In this document: one piece after another, positions 43,293-52,402 of the stretch
Position numbering within the stretch: the stretch's first letter is position 1
Layout of the letters: each line of letters opens with the position of its first letter
Assembly: GCF_004765605.1 (NCBI RefSeq)
Contig: NZ_SRLC01000001.1
Location: 992,001 to 1,056,000, forward strand
DNA: 64,000 bases
DNA from: Hymenobacter aquaticus
GTDB taxonomy: Bacteria > Bacteroidota > Bacteroidia > Cytophagales > Hymenobacteraceae
Direction of reading: 5' to 3'
The notes under the pieces: model-generated
What the model saw: only the letters and a program-made list of their open reading frames with translations
What the model was told of the DNA's origin: nothing
Database searches by the model: none
Position numbers and translations under genes: made by a program

Positions 43293-43399
43293 ACTGTCAT
43301 CCTGAGCACAGCGAAGGACCCTACAACGGCAGAACAAGTCGTTGTTACGCTTGTCGTACGAACGTGATAAGGTCCTTCGCCGTGCTCAGGATGACAGCT
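43293..43399. repeat. Inverted repeat with GTCATCCTGAGC ... GAAGGACC arms
   Basis: Left arm 43293-43320 (CTGTCATCCTGAGCACAGCG...) and right arm 43371-43399 (...GTGCTCAGGATGACAG) are nearly perfect complements around a 50-bp centre. This is the second copy in the window of the element seen at 33109-33308. Confidence 0.85.
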
Positions 43400-43425
43400 G
43401 TTTAAAAACTACTGCGGTTTCTACT

Positions 43426-44550
43426 CTACTTAATCCGCAGGGTTTTGCCGGGGCGCAGGGTTTTCACGTTGCCGTTCAGGCGCCGCAGCTGGGCCTGCGA
43501 CACGCCGTACTTCTGGGCTACTTCCGACAGGGTGTCGCCGCTGCGGATGCGGTGCGTGACCACGCGGCGGGCCGCCGAGGCCGCCGCTGCGCTGCGCTGC
43601 TTGGCGGCGGCTTTGGCCCGCAGGGCCTTGCTGTAGTAGTCAAACAGGGCCGAGGTAATCTGGAAATTGTCCTTGAGCAGCTTGTAGTCGGGGAAGTCGT
43701 ACATCCGCTCCGGGTCGATGGGGTTGCCCTCGTAGCGCACCTCGAAGTGCAGGTGGGAGCCGGTACTACGCCCGGTGCTGCCCCCGCGCCCGATCAGCTG
43801 CCCGGCTTTGACGAAGGTGCCCGGCGCCACCAGGGCTTTGCTCAAGTGGCCGTAGAGGGTTTCTACGCCGTTGTAGTGGCGCACGAGCAGGTAGTTGCCG
43901 TAGCCGCCGCCGTCCCACTTCGAAATGCGCACCACCCCGTCGAAGGCGGCCCGCACCGAGTCGCCGGTTTCCAGGTCCAGGTCCACGCCGTAGTGCCAGC
44001 GGTAGCCGCGGAAGCCGAAGTCGGACGTGAGCGGGGTCGTGCGCAGGGGCATTTTGGCGAAGCGCTGCTTGCTGGGGTCGGTGAGCCGCAGGTTTAGGGT
44101 ATCCCGGATGCGGCGGCCATCGACCCGGTAGGGGTTGATGTTGCGCGTATCCCAGATAGCATAATAGCCGGCCACCTTAATCCAGGAACTGTCGATCAGC
44201 ACTTCCTCCGACATTTCCACGATCTGCTGCTCGCCCTCGTTGAGCGTCGTGGTATCCTCGCTGACGATGGAGAGCTTCTTGGCGGGGTTAAAGAAAATCG
44301 ATTTGGCCTCGTCCGAGGTGTCGTCGGGCAGGTCCTTGGTTTCAATCAGCACGGTCGTGTCGGGCCGCACGTACCGGATTTTGGGCGACTTAATGCGGAA
44401 GAAGTCTTTCCGCTTGCCCGCCGAGCCGGCCTTGGCTTTGGGCTGAGGCACCTTGCGGCGCTGCGCCAGCCCCTGCTCGGGCGCGGCCACCAGCAGCACC
44501 AGCAGCAGAAACGGCCCCAGCCAGTATTTCACAAATTTCAACAAGAGCAA
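43426..44550 (-). CDS. M23 metallopeptidase with LysM domain
   Basis: A 374-residue exported peptidoglycan hydrolase candidate. N-terminal hydrophobic signal (about 5-29, [23 protein letters not shown]). A charged linker region precedes the M23 (LytM) domain at about 165-275: PLTSDFGFRGYRWHYGVDLD carries the zinc His and Asp, and TGSHLHFEV the HxH motif. So all three ligands are present and it is probably active. The C-terminal LysM domain (THRIRSGDTLSEVAQKYGVSQAQLRRLNG) binds peptidoglycan. Likely role is cell-wall remodelling in growth or division. Confidence 0.93.
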   Translation of the reverse strand: MLLLKFVKYWLGPFLLLVLLVAAPEQGLAQRRKVPQPKAKAGSAGKRKDFFRIKSPKIRYVRPDTTVLIETKDLPDDTSDEAKSIFFNPAKKLSIVSEDTTTLNEGEQQIVEMSEEVLIDSSWIKVAGYYAIWDTRNINPYRVDGRRIRDTLNLRLTDPSKQRFAKMPLRTTPLTSDFGFRGYRWHYGVDLDLETGDSVRAAFDGVVRISKWDGGGYGNYLLVRHYNGVETLYGHLSKALVAPGTFVKAGQLIGRGGSTGRSTGSHLHFEVRYEGNPIDPERMYDFPDYKLLKDNFQITSALFDYYSKALRAKAAAKQRSAAAASAARRVVTHRIRSGDTLSEVAQKYGVSQAQLRRLNGNVKTLRPGKTLRIK

Positions 44551-44554
44551 AAGC

Positions 44555-44670
44555 TATTTAGTGATTTAGTGATTTAGCGACTTAGTGAGTTAGTGAGTTT
44601 GACGTTCGATACTGCGCAATTGGCGCAAGCCGAACGAAAACTCACTAACTCACTAAATCACTAAATCACC
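44555..44670. repeat. Inverted repeat of TTAGTGA words between trxB and the M23 gene
   Basis: Left arm 44555-44600 (TATTTAGTGATTTAGTGATT, then TTAGTGAGTTAGTGAG) and right arm 44637-44670 (ACTCACTAACTCACTAAATC) are complementary around a 36-bp centre. Same words as at 16651-16750. Confidence 0.85.
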
Positions 44671-44671
44671 A

Positions 44672-45616
44672 TTAATGAACTCCCAGCGCAGCCAGGTAGC
44701 GCTCGGCGTCGAGGGCGGCCATGCAGCCCGAGCCGGCGGCCGTGACGGCCTGGCGGTAGGTGAAGTCCTGCACGTCGCCGCAGGCAAACACGCCGTCCAC
44801 GTTGGTTTTGGCCGAGCCGGGAATCGTTTTGAGGTAGCCCTGCTCGTCGTGGTGCAGGTAGGGCTGAAAAATCTTGGAGTTGGGCTCGTGGCCGATGGCC
44901 ACGAAAAAGCCTTCAACGGCCAACTCGCGCGTTTCGTGCGTGAGCAGGTTTTTCACCCGCACGCCCTCCACGGCAAACTGCCCCAGAATCTCATCGGTCG
45001 CCGTATCGAAGAGCACCTCAATCTTGGGATTGTCCAGCACCCGCTTCTGCATGATCTTCGAGGCGCGCATCTCGCCTTTGCGCACCAGCATGTATACTTT
45101 GTTGCACAGGTTAGCCAGGTAGGTGGCTTCCTCGGCGGCCGTGTCGCCGGCGCCCACAATGGCCACGTCCTTGCCCCGGTAGAAGAACCCGTCGCACACG
45201 GCGCAGGCCGAGACGCCCGAGCCGTTCAGCCGCGCCTCCGACTCCAAACCCAGCCACTTGGCCGAAGCCCCGGTGGCAATGATGACGGAGTCGGCGGTAA
45301 TCTGCTTGGTTTCGTCGATAGTCACCCGGTGCGGGTGGCCCGAGAAGTCGACGGCCGTGGCCAGGCCGTAGCGGATATCGGTGCCGAAGCGGGCGGCCTG
45401 CTTCTTGAGGTCTTCCATCATTTCCGGGCCCATAATGCCGTCGGGGTAGCCGGGGAAGTTTTCAACGTCGTTGGTAATCGTCAGCTGGCCGCCGGGCTGC
45501 AAGCCCTGGTACATAACGGGCGCCATGTTGGCTCGGGCGGCATAAATAGCGGCCGTGTAGCCCGCGGGCCCCGAACCGATAATCAGACACTTTACGTGTT
45601 CCGTGGTATTCTCCAT
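44672..45616 (-). CDS. trxB: Thioredoxin-disulfide reductase
   Basis: Reduces thioredoxin with NADPH through FAD. 314 residues from the ATG at 45614-45616 (MENTTEHVKCLIIGSGPAGYTAAIYAARA). The FAD-binding motif is GSGPAGYTAAIYA. The redox-active pair is CAVC near residue 137, the NADPH motif is GAGDTAAEEATYL, and the C-terminal FAD block is VFACGDVQDFTYRQAVTAAGSG. A TACTTTTG promoter box lies 28 bp upstream. Ordinary low-molecular-weight TrxR. Confidence 0.96.
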   Translation of the reverse strand: MENTTEHVKCLIIGSGPAGYTAAIYAARANMAPVMYQGLQPGGQLTITNDVENFPGYPDGIMGPEMMEDLKKQAARFGTDIRYGLATAVDFSGHPHRVTIDETKQITADSVIIATGASAKWLGLESEARLNGSGVSACAVCDGFFYRGKDVAIVGAGDTAAEEATYLANLCNKVYMLVRKGEMRASKIMQKRVLDNPKIEVLFDTATDEILGQFAVEGVRVKNLLTHETRELAVEGFFVAIGHEPNSKIFQPYLHHDEQGYLKTIPGSAKTNVDGVFACGDVQDFTYRQAVTAAGSGCMAALDAERYLAALGVH

Positions 45617-45643
45617 GAGAGTAGGAATGGCAATTTTGAACTG

Positions 45644-45651
45644 CAAAAGTA
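45644..45651 (-). promoter_or_regulatory. trxB promoter -7 box
   Basis: TACTTTTG on the minus strand; TTG lies 17 nt further upstream (about 45671). It is 28 bp from the trxB start. Confidence 0.65.
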
Positions 45652-45841
45652 AGCTTCCCGCGGCTTTTCAACCGTCGGGGCCAAACATTGATTGGGCGCT
45701 AGCCGAAACTGAGCCATAACCCCGAGTATGCCGAATCGTCAGAGCCGCCGGGGCTGGCTTATCCAGAACGGCAGGAGCCCGGGCGCGGGGCAGCACCCTG
45801 GCCGGACCCGACTGTACTTTTCCGGCGTCATTGACTTACCA

Positions 45842-45882
45842 CCAAAGAAAAACCCCAACGTTCTGCTGGGGTTTTTCTTTGG
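45842..45882 (-). terminator. rpoD terminator
   Basis: A 16-bp perfect stem CCAAAGAAAAACCCCA with a 9-nt loop, starting 16 bp after the rpoD stop codon; the arms contain their own A and T runs. Confidence 0.92.
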
Positions 45883-45898
45883 CGGATAAGTAGAAAAC

Positions 45899-46762
45899 TT
45901 ATCCCAGGTAGGGCTTCAGGGCCTTGCTGCGCGAGGTGTGGCGCAGGCGGCGAATGGCTTTTTCCTTGATCTGGCGCACCCGCTCGCGGGTCAGGTTGAA
46001 CTTCTCCCCAATTTCTTCCAGGGTCAGAGAATGCTCGCCGTTGAGGCCGAAGTAGAGCGTAATAACGTCGGCTTCGCGCTTGGTGAGCGTGCTCAAGGCG
46101 CGCTGCACTTCCTTGCGGAGCGAGTCGTTCATCAGGCCGGTGTCGGGCGACTCCTCGTCTTCGTTTTCCAGCACGTCCAGCAGGCGGTTCTCTTCGCCTT
46201 GCACGAAGGGAGCATCCACCGACACGTGACGGCCCGAAATCTTGAGCGTGTCCACAACTTCGGAAGTCGTGAGCTCCAGTACTTCGGCAATTTCTTCGGG
46301 CGAGGGCTCCCGCTCGAATTTCTGCTCCAGCTCGGAAAACGACTTGGAAATCTTGTTCAACGAACCTACGCGGTTCAGGGGCAAACGCACGATGCGGGAC
46401 TGCTCGGCCAGGGCCTGCAGAATCGACTGGCGAATCCACCACACGGCGTAGGAAATGAATTTAAAGCCCCGGGTCTCGTCGAAACGCTTGGCGGCTTTGA
46501 TCAAACCCAGGTTGCCCTCGTTGATCAAGTCGCCCAGCGACAAGCCCTGGTTCTGGTATTGTTTGGCCACCGACACCACGAAGCGCAGGTTGGCTTTGGT
46601 CAGCTTTTCCAGCGCTTGCTGGTCGCCTTCTCGAATGCGTTGCGCCAGCGTTACCTCCTCGTCGGGGGTTAGCAAATCCACCTTGCCAATTTCCTGGAGG
46701 TATTTATCCAGCGACTGGCTTTCGCGGTTGGTGATTTGCTTGCTGATCTTTAGCTGTCTCAT
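45899..46762 (-). CDS. rpoD: Primary RNA polymerase sigma factor (short sigma-70)
   Basis: 287 residues, the length usual for the primary sigma factor of Bacteroidota, which lacks the long region 1.1. Region 1.2 [20 protein letters not shown]; region 2 [45 protein letters not shown] with [10 protein letters not shown]; region 3 [18 protein letters not shown]; region 4 [28 protein letters not shown]. This factor recognises the TTTG/TAnnTTTG promoters noted across the window. A possible promoter with TACTTCCG lies just upstream. Confidence 0.95.
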   Translation of the reverse strand: MRQLKISKQITNRESQSLDKYLQEIGKVDLLTPDEEVTLAQRIREGDQQALEKLTKANLRFVVSVAKQYQNQGLSLGDLINEGNLGLIKAAKRFDETRGFKFISYAVWWIRQSILQALAEQSRIVRLPLNRVGSLNKISKSFSELEQKFEREPSPEEIAEVLELTTSEVVDTLKISGRHVSVDAPFVQGEENRLLDVLENEDEESPDTGLMNDSLRKEVQRALSTLTKREADVITLYFGLNGEHSLTLEEIGEKFNLTRERVRQIKEKAIRRLRHTSRSKALKPYLG

Positions 46763-46818
46763 TGCGGGCGCGGAAGTAGAGTATTTCGGAAAATGTTAAA
46801 CATCGGGTACCCTTTCTA

Positions 46819-46856
46819 CGGGTATCGGCTAATTGTGACCAACAGACCGATACCCG
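46819..46856 (-). terminator. Hairpin between pnp and rpoD
   Basis: CGGGTATCGG (46819-46828) and its exact complement (46847-46856) form a 10-bp stem upstream of pnp's stop on the far side. There is no clear T run, so it may be a leader element or a weak terminator. Confidence 0.5.
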
Positions 46857-46881
46857 CGAAAGTTCTACGACGGGAAAATGG

Positions 46882-49047
46882 TTAGGCTTGCGCTTCGCCG
46901 TTGCTGCTGGCGGCCCGCTCGGGCTTGGGCAGCAATACTTTGCGCGAGAGACGGTATTTACCCGTTTTCTTGTCGATATCCAACAGCTTCACGTCGATTT
47001 CCTGGCCTACTTCCAGCACGCCTTCCAGCGTGGCCAGCCGCTCGTGCGACACCTCAGAAATGTGCAACAGACCGTCTTTGCCCGGCATGATTTCCACGAA
47101 GGCGCCGTAGGGCTGAATGCTGCGCACTTTGCCTTTGTAGGTTTCGCCCACCTCGGGCGTCGCGGCAATGGCGCGGATCCGGCCGATGGCGGCCTCCATG
47201 TCTTCCTGGTTGGAAGCGTAGATGCTCACGTGGCCTTTCTCGTCCTTCTCCTCGATGATAACCGTGGCGTTGGTGTCCTTCTGGATCTGCTGAATAACCT
47301 TGCCACCGGGTCCGATGACGGCGCCGATGTACTCCTTGTCGATCAGCATCTTGTGCGAGCGGGGCGTATGCGGCTTCAGCTCGGCGGCGGGCTGGCTGAT
47401 GGTCTTAGCCATTTCGCGCAGGATGTGCAGGCGGCCCTCACGAGCCTGGTGCAGGGCGGCCGTCATGATTTCGGCGCTCAAGCCCTGGATTTTGATGTCC
47501 ATCTGGCAAGCCACGATACCCTTCTCGGTACCGGTTACCTTAAAGTCCATGTCGCCGAGGTGGTCCTCGTCACCCAGAATATCCGAAAGCACGGCGTATT
47601 CGCCGGTTTCCTTGTCCTGCACGAGGCCCATAGCAATACCCGAAACGGCCGCGCGGACGGGAATACCCGCATCCATCAAAGCCATTGAGCCGGCGCAAAC
47701 GGTAGCCATCGACGAGGAGCCGTTCGACTCCAGGATGTCCGACACGATACGCACGGTGTAGGGGTTCTCGTCGTCCGAAGGCATTACTTTCTTCAACGAG
47801 CGCAGCGCCAGGTTGCCGTGGCCGATTTCGCGGCGGCCGGGGCCGCGGTTGGGCTTCACCTCGCCGGTCGAGAAGGCCGGGAAGTTGTAGTGCAGCATAA
47901 ACTTGCTGTAGCCCGAAGTCATGGCCGTGTCGATGATCTGCTCATCGAGCTTGGTGCCCAGGGCTACGGTGGTCAGCGACTGGGTTTCACCGCGGGTAAA
48001 CAACGCCGAGCCATGGGCGCCGGGCAGGTAGTTCACCTCGCTCCAGATGGGACGAATCTGGGTCAGGGCGCGGCCGTCGAGGCGGGTGCGCTCCTTGATC
48101 ATCATGTCGCGGATGGCCTTCTTCTCGGCCGACGAGTAGTAGCGGCCGAACATCTTCATGTCCAGCTCGGGCTGCTCTTCCAGCAACTGCTCGGTCAGCG
48201 TCTTCTTGATAACACCGAAAGCTTCCTTGCGGCCGGCCTTGCTGGTGTTGCCCGACTTGGCTACTTCGTAGGCCTGCTGGTACACGCCTTCCTGAATGCG
48301 CTTTTTCAGGTCGTCGTTTTCCTCGTACTTGGGGTACTCGCGCTTCACGTGGGACTTCTCCACTTCGGCGGCCAGTTCCTGCTGCACGCGCACCTGCTCC
48401 TTGATGGCTTCGTGGGCGTAGGCAATGGCTTCCACCATTTCTTCCTCGCTCACTTCGTTCATCTCGCCTTCCACCATGGCAACCGAGTCGGCGGTAGCAC
48501 CCACGATCAGGTCGATGTCGGCGCGGGCAATGTCGGCGGTCAGGGGGTTGATTTGCAGCTTGCCGTCGATACGGGCCACGCGCACCTCCGAGATGGGGCC
48601 GGCGAAGGGAATATCCGAAATCGAGAGGGCAGCCGAGGCGGCCAGGGCGGCCAGGGCGTCGGGCTGCACGGTCTTATCGGCCGAAATCAGGGTAATCATT
48701 ACCTGCACCTCGTAGTGATAGTCCTTGGGGAACATCGGGCGCAGGATGCGGTCCACGATGCGGCACACCAGAATCTCGTAGTCCGAGAGGCGGCCTTCGC
48801 GGCGCTGGAACGAGCCGGGAATGTTGCCGGCGCCGCCGAACTTCTCTTGGTAATCAACCGACAGGGGCAGAAAATCCACGTCGCCGCGGGCGCTGGGCTG
48901 CGACACGACGGTAGCCAGCAGCATGGCGTCGCCGAGGCGTACCACTACGGCACCGTCGGCGAATTTGGCCAGCTTGCCGGTTTCGATGGAAATCTGCCGA
49001 CCATCGGGCAGGGTAATGCTTTTGGTAATAGCGGTGTAATTGGGCAT
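46882..49047 (-). CDS. pnp: Polyribonucleotide nucleotidyltransferase (PNPase)
   Basis: 3'-5' phosphorolytic exoribonuclease. The ATG at 49045-49047 ([17 protein letters not shown]) gives 721 residues; an in-frame extension to 49167 lacks family similarity. Two RNase PH domains (about 10-230 and 320-560) include [22 protein letters not shown] and the catalytic region [18 protein letters not shown]. The KH domain is [19 protein letters not shown], and S1 is [33 protein letters not shown]. It follows rpsO, the classical rpsO-pnp order. Confidence 0.97.
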   Translation of the reverse strand: MPNYTAITKSITLPDGRQISIETGKLAKFADGAVVVRLGDAMLLATVVSQPSARGDVDFLPLSVDYQEKFGGAGNIPGSFQRREGRLSDYEILVCRIVDRILRPMFPKDYHYEVQVMITLISADKTVQPDALAALAASAALSISDIPFAGPISEVRVARIDGKLQINPLTADIARADIDLIVGATADSVAMVEGEMNEVSEEEMVEAIAYAHEAIKEQVRVQQELAAEVEKSHVKREYPKYEENDDLKKRIQEGVYQQAYEVAKSGNTSKAGRKEAFGVIKKTLTEQLLEEQPELDMKMFGRYYSSAEKKAIRDMMIKERTRLDGRALTQIRPIWSEVNYLPGAHGSALFTRGETQSLTTVALGTKLDEQIIDTAMTSGYSKFMLHYNFPAFSTGEVKPNRGPGRREIGHGNLALRSLKKVMPSDDENPYTVRIVSDILESNGSSSMATVCAGSMALMDAGIPVRAAVSGIAMGLVQDKETGEYAVLSDILGDEDHLGDMDFKVTGTEKGIVACQMDIKIQGLSAEIMTAALHQAREGRLHILREMAKTISQPAAELKPHTPRSHKMLIDKEYIGAVIGPGGKVIQQIQKDTNATVIIEEKDEKGHVSIYASNQEDMEAAIGRIRAIAATPEVGETYKGKVRSIQPYGAFVEIMPGKDGLLHISEVSHERLATLEGVLEVGQEIDVKLLDIDKKTGKYRLSRKVLLPKPERAASSNGEAQA

Positions 49048-49100
49048 CTTCTCAGTTTGCTTGAAAAAGCGACAGCGGGCGAGCAGCCTGGAAAAACAAA

Positions 49101-49114
49101 GTCCGGCATCGGAC
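49101..49114 (-). terminator. Small hairpin with T-rich tail before pnp
   Basis: GTCCG and CGGAC with a 4-nt loop; on the minus strand TTTGTTTTT follows. It lies 54 bp before the pnp ATG and may act as a partial terminator after rpsO. Confidence 0.45.
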
Positions 49115-49188
49115 CTGGTTTTGCTCTGGGGTAAGCGCGAATCGTAGGGGCAACAACCCGCTGGCACCGATTCGTTACCAGCTAGGCC

Positions 49189-49229
49189 AAAAAAAGAGCA
49201 GGGAACCTTCGTAAAAAGGCTCCCTGCTC
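49189..49229 (-). terminator. rpsO terminator
   Basis: GAGCAGGGAACC (49196-49207) pairs with GGCTCCCTGCTC (49218-49229) and is followed on the minus strand by seven T residues. Confidence 0.9.
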
Positions 49230-49242
49230 CAGGCGGGCGAGG

Positions 49243-49518
49243 TTACTTGCGGATACCCAGCTCTTTAATGATTGCGCGGTAGCGGTTGATTTCGCGGTGC
49301 TGCAGGTAATCCAGCAGGCGGCGACGCTTACCAACGAGCTTCAGCAGACCCAGGCGGGTCGAGAAGTCCTTCTTGTTCACCTTCAGGTGCTCGGTCAGGT
49401 GAATGATACGGTGGGTAAACAGGGCAATTTGCGATTCAGCCGAACCCGTGTCGGTTGCAGTCTTGGTCAGGCTGTTCTTCGCGAAGATTTCCTGCTTAAT
49501 TTCGGTAGTGAGTTTCAT
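49243..49518 (-). CDS. rpsO: 30S ribosomal protein S15
   Basis: 91 residues, normal length; binds 16S rRNA early in 30S assembly. Typical blocks: [39 protein letters not shown] and [30 protein letters not shown] promoter box at 49589-49596 gives a leader of about 65 nt that begins with a CACCCC/GGGGTG hairpin (49566-49584). Confidence 0.98.
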   Translation of the reverse strand: MKLTTEIKQEIFAKNSLTKTATDTGSAESQIALFTHRIIHLTEHLKVNKKDFSTRLGLLKLVGKRRRLLDYLQHREINRYRAIIKELGIRK

Positions 49519-49565
49519 CGGCAGATAGGTTTTCCCCGTCTTGGATTAAATATGAAAAGAAATGT

Positions 49566-49596
49566 CACCCCGCACCTCGGGGTGGCCGCAAAGGTA
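49566..49596 (-). promoter_or_regulatory. rpsO promoter box and 5'-terminal leader hairpin
   Basis: TACCTTTG on the minus strand at 49596-49589; the inferred start near 49583 falls at the base of a 6-bp hairpin (CACCCC, 7-nt loop, GGGGTG; 49584-49566). S15 autoregulates through leader structures in several phyla, so this hairpin could be part of such a site; that is inference. Confidence 0.5.
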
Positions 49597-49602
49597 GGGA
49601 TT

Positions 49603-49884
49603 TAATGGTTAATGTGCTAATGTGTTAGAATGTGCTCATATGCTAATACGTTGAAATGACCCATGGGCTGGTCATCCGTCCTGGCGCGTCGCTGATGCTT
49701 ACTCTGCGCGGCAACCAAAGCCCTTTGGCCGAAAAGCCCTCAACCGTAACCACGATTGAGGGCTTTTCAGGAAAGGATGCTCATCCCACGTTGCAGGACG
49801 AATTGCTCCGTCTCAGCTTCATCCGCGGAATGCTTGCATCACGCGTTTAGCACATTCAACCCCATGAGCACTTGAGCACATTAC
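49603..49884. repeat. TGCTAATGTG-type inverted repeat enclosing a terminator
   Basis: Left arm 49603-49650 (TTAATGTGCTAATGTGTTAG...) and right arm about 49849-49884 (TTTAGCACATTCAACC, TGAGCACATTA) are imperfect complements. The terminator of the permease gene lies between. Confidence 0.75.
49731..49768 (-). terminator. Terminator of the LptF/G-type permease gene
   Basis: GAAAAGCCCTCAA and its exact complement form a 13-bp stem with A/T runs at the base, 118 bp beyond the stop codon. Confidence 0.85.
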
Positions 49885-49885
49885 A

Positions 49886-51319
49886 TCAAACCGCCTTCTT
49901 GTAGCCGCGGAAAGGCAGCTTGATTTTGCGGAAGAGGCGGCCAAAGATGTCGGTTTCGAGCAGGCCGGAGTCGCGGCGGGCCTGGTTGAGGAAGAACAGC
50001 CCCACGGGCAGCAGCAGGGCCGTGGCCATCCACATGCCCGCCCCCACGGGCATCACGCCTTCCCGGCCGTACTTCTCGCCGATGATGGACAGCACGTAGT
50101 AGACGATAAAAAAGACGATGGAAATCAGCACCGGCACGCCCAGGCCGCCCTTTTTGATGATGGCGCCCAGCGGGGCTCCGATCAGGAACATGAGCAGCAC
50201 GGCAATGGACTGGGTGTACTTGCGGTAGATTTCGATGCGGAAGTTACCGGCTTCCTTGGCCAGATTGCTCATGTGCTCGGAGGTGCTGCCCACGTAGGTC
50301 CGCAGGTTGCGCACCCGGTTTTCGGCCTGGTCGACCAGGGCCGTGTTCAGCACCGGCAGCTTGGCGGGCGGCACCTGCCAGCCTTCCACGCGCCGGTTGA
50401 GGGCCCGCCCGGTGGTATCGAGGCGGATGTAGGTGTAGTAGGGGTTCAGCTGGCGCGGAAACGTGCGGCGCTCCACCACCAGCTTGTCGTGCAGCGAGTC
50501 GGTGAACTGCTCCAGCTCCGGGATGTTCTTCATCATCTTGTTATCGACGAAGAGTTCCTTTTTGGTGCGTCCCAGGTCGAAGGAGGCCAGCGAGAAGGTA
50601 ATGAGGTTGCGGTCGAAGCCCTGGCGGATAAAGCTGGCCCCGGCCCGGTCGCGGGAGTCGGGCTGCTCCACGTAGGTGCGGCCGTGGTAGAGCTCCAGCC
50701 CCAGGTAGCTGCCCCCGAAACGGGTAAACATGCGGCCCGAGTCGGCCAGAATCACGGTGGAGTTGCCGCGGCCGTTGGTGTGGTCGTAGATCATGACGCC
50801 CTTGAGCAGGTCGCCATTTTCGCCTTCCTTCTTGTTGACCTTGATGGTGTAGCCGGGCAGGCCGTTGTAGAACACGCCTTCCCGGATGTCGAGGGCCAGC
50901 TTCTGCTGGCGCACGTCCCAGAGCAGGCTGAAGGTTTCCAGGTTGGCGCTGGGCACGATGCGGTTGTTGAACCAGAAAGCCAGCCCGGCCAGCAGCACGC
51001 TCACAATCAGCACCGGGCGCAGAATGCGGATCAGCGAAATGCCGGAGCTTTTAATGGCCGTCAGCTCGTGGTGCTCGCCCAGGTTGCCGTAGGTCATCAG
51101 CGAGGAGAGCAGCACGGCCAGCGGCAACGCCGTGGGAATGGTGATGACGCTGAAAAAGAAAATCAGCTTGGTAATCACCTGCCAGCCCAGATCCTTGCCG
51201 ATCAGGTCATCCATGTACTTGAGCAGGGTGACCATGAGCAGGATGAACTGCACCACGGCGAAGGTGAGCAGGAATGGCCCGGCAAAGGCCCGCAAAATCA
51301 GCTTATCGAGTTTTTTCAT
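49886..51319 (-). CDS. LptF/LptG-family permease
   Basis: A 477-residue inner-membrane permease of the YjgP/YjgQ family, which with LptB moves lipopolysaccharide from the inner membrane. Membrane helices at about 13-35 and 55-78 (LIFFFSVITIPTALPLAVLLSSLMTYGNLGEHHELTAIKSSG is the family core), 98-118, and three near the C-terminus (about 365-465, LLMFLIGAPLGAIIKKGGLG). A long periplasmic jellyroll-type region lies between. Whether it is LptF or LptG cannot be told here; the partner is not adjacent. Confidence 0.9.
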   Translation of the reverse strand: MKKLDKLILRAFAGPFLLTFAVVQFILLMVTLLKYMDDLIGKDLGWQVITKLIFFFSVITIPTALPLAVLLSSLMTYGNLGEHHELTAIKSSGISLIRILRPVLIVSVLLAGLAFWFNNRIVPSANLETFSLLWDVRQQKLALDIREGVFYNGLPGYTIKVNKKEGENGDLLKGVMIYDHTNGRGNSTVILADSGRMFTRFGGSYLGLELYHGRTYVEQPDSRDRAGASFIRQGFDRNLITFSLASFDLGRTKKELFVDNKMMKNIPELEQFTDSLHDKLVVERRTFPRQLNPYYTYIRLDTTGRALNRRVEGWQVPPAKLPVLNTALVDQAENRVRNLRTYVGSTSEHMSNLAKEAGNFRIEIYRKYTQSIAVLLMFLIGAPLGAIIKKGGLGVPVLISIVFFIVYYVLSIIGEKYGREGVMPVGAGMWMATALLLPVGLFFLNQARRDSGLLETDIFGRLFRKIKLPFRGYKKAV

Positions 51320-51429
51320 GGCAGGCTCTCCCCTGCCCGGCTACCGGGTGTGGCCGCCGCGGGGAGCAAAAGACAAACGAAGATACGGCTCGTTTTGCTC
51401 TTGCTCCCCCAAGTTTATTTTTTGGCAAC

Positions 51430-51843
51430 TCAGCCGCCCACCAGCTCGCGCAGCTTCAGAATGAGGCTTTCCCACATTTCCTGCAGCTCGATGTCGTCGG
51501 TTTCCTCCGAGTAGTCAATCACGCGCAGGTACACTTCTTGGGTAAGCTGCGACTCCTCCAGGCTAAAATCGAGGTAGTTGGCGTCGGGCGTGTGGCGCTT
51601 GTTCTGATCCAGGAAAACGTAGCGCACCGAGCGGTTGGTGCGGTGCGAGTTCATTTCCGCGTAGTGCGACTGGTTGTCCCAGATAAAATTGTAGCGGTGG
51701 TCTTCATCGATCCGCACGTCCTGGCAAAACCACTGGGAAAGGCCGGAGGCCGAAGCCAGATACGGGTAAAGGATTTTGGGGGAAGCATTTACGGGAAGTT
51801 CGACCGTAAACCGATGCTTGGAACGAGTAGCAGAAAGAGGCAT
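51430..51843 (-). CDS. START-like domain protein
   Basis: A 137-residue SRPBCC/START-like protein, start at the ATG at 51841-51843 (MPLSATRSKHRFTVELPVNASP). Pattern: YPYLASASGLSQWFCQDVRI, YNFIWDNQSHYAEMN and the C-terminal helix DIELQEMWESLILKLRELVG. START-like proteins of this type are common single genes in Bacteroidota; the ligand is unknown. It has no signal peptide. A TTG/TATATTGG promoter candidate lies near 51907-51935. Confidence 0.85.
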   Translation of the reverse strand: MPLSATRSKHRFTVELPVNASPKILYPYLASASGLSQWFCQDVRIDEDHRYNFIWDNQSHYAEMNSHRTNRSVRYVFLDQNKRHTPDANYLDFSLEESQLTQEVYLRVIDYSEETDDIELQEMWESLILKLRELVGG

Positions 51844-51958
51844 AAGCGGAACAAAACAAGGAAAATAGGGAGAGCCCCCAGCCAGGCAGGCCATGGGTTC
51901 AGCCAATATACACGGCTTTTTTTTTACACAAGGCTTGCGACAGTCGAAATCTTGTCAT

Positions 51959-51966
51959 TACCTTTG
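51959..51966 (+). promoter_or_regulatory. tRNA gene promoter -7 box
   Basis: TACCTTTG, an exact TAnnTTTG match, ends 14 bp before the tRNA 5' end. TTG lies 21 nt further upstream. Confidence 0.65.
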
Positions 51967-51980
51967 CACCACCAAAACAG

Positions 51981-52054
51981 GGCGGGGTAGCTCAGTTGGT
52001 TAGAGCACAGGATTCATAACCCTGAGGTCACGAGTTCAACTCTCGTCCCCGCTA
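51981..52054 (+). tRNA. tRNA with CAU anticodon (Met, or possibly Ile2)
   Basis: A 74-nt cloverleaf: acceptor GGCGGGG with CCCCGCT (one G-U pair), D arm GCTC...GAGC, anticodon CAT at 52015-52017 in loop TTCATAA, T arm ACGAG-TTCAACT-CTCGT, discriminator A at 52054. CCA is not encoded. The first pair is G-U, not the C-A mismatch of initiators, so it is not initiator tRNA. A CAU anticodon could also belong to tRNA-Ile2 with lysidine; Met elongator is favoured. The terminator follows at once. Confidence 0.95.
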
Positions 52055-52402
52055 CACGATAAAAGGCCTTCCTAATCCAGGAAGGCCTTTTTGTTTTTCT
52101 GGTCAGTATGCTTCTTCTCCTGGCTGATCCGGCTCCTACGGATGAGACAGGATTTGCGCCGGCGCAAGTAGCACCGCTTTTCCAGCGTGGCCACTTATCG
52201 TACGAAGGAAATAATCGACCTGATCCGGCAGGCCGGCGGCAGCAAGGCCGGCCACACGGCTGCAGTTGTCGCCGGCGCGGCCAATTCCTGACTACTGCTA
52301 CGCGCGGCAGGATACCTTATGAGCAATGCCTCGACCCTGCTCTTAGGGCACCAAAGCTACCAGAGAAGTCATCAGTTGCCCAGCCAGGCCAAGAGGCCAC
52401 TG
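52055..52402. other. Gap after the tRNA: terminator, then no supported gene
   Basis: The tRNA terminator at 52061-52091 is followed by about 310 bp where no frame has convincing start, length and family similarity. A short plus-strand frame containing TYRTKEIIDLIRQAGG (about 52190-52290) might be a phage-gene remnant, but it cannot be supported. Confidence 0.5.
52061..52091 (+). terminator. tRNA terminator
   Basis: AAAAGGCCTTCCT (52061-52073) pairs exactly with AGGAAGGCCTTTT (52079-52091), followed by more T. Confidence 0.93.

Larger units (their letters stand above)
49519..49885. other. Gap between lptF-like gene and rpsO
   Basis: Contains the rpsO leader and promoter (49566-49596), both arms of a TGCTAATGTG inverted repeat and a terminator at 49731-49768. 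No gene is seen. Confidence 0.75.
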
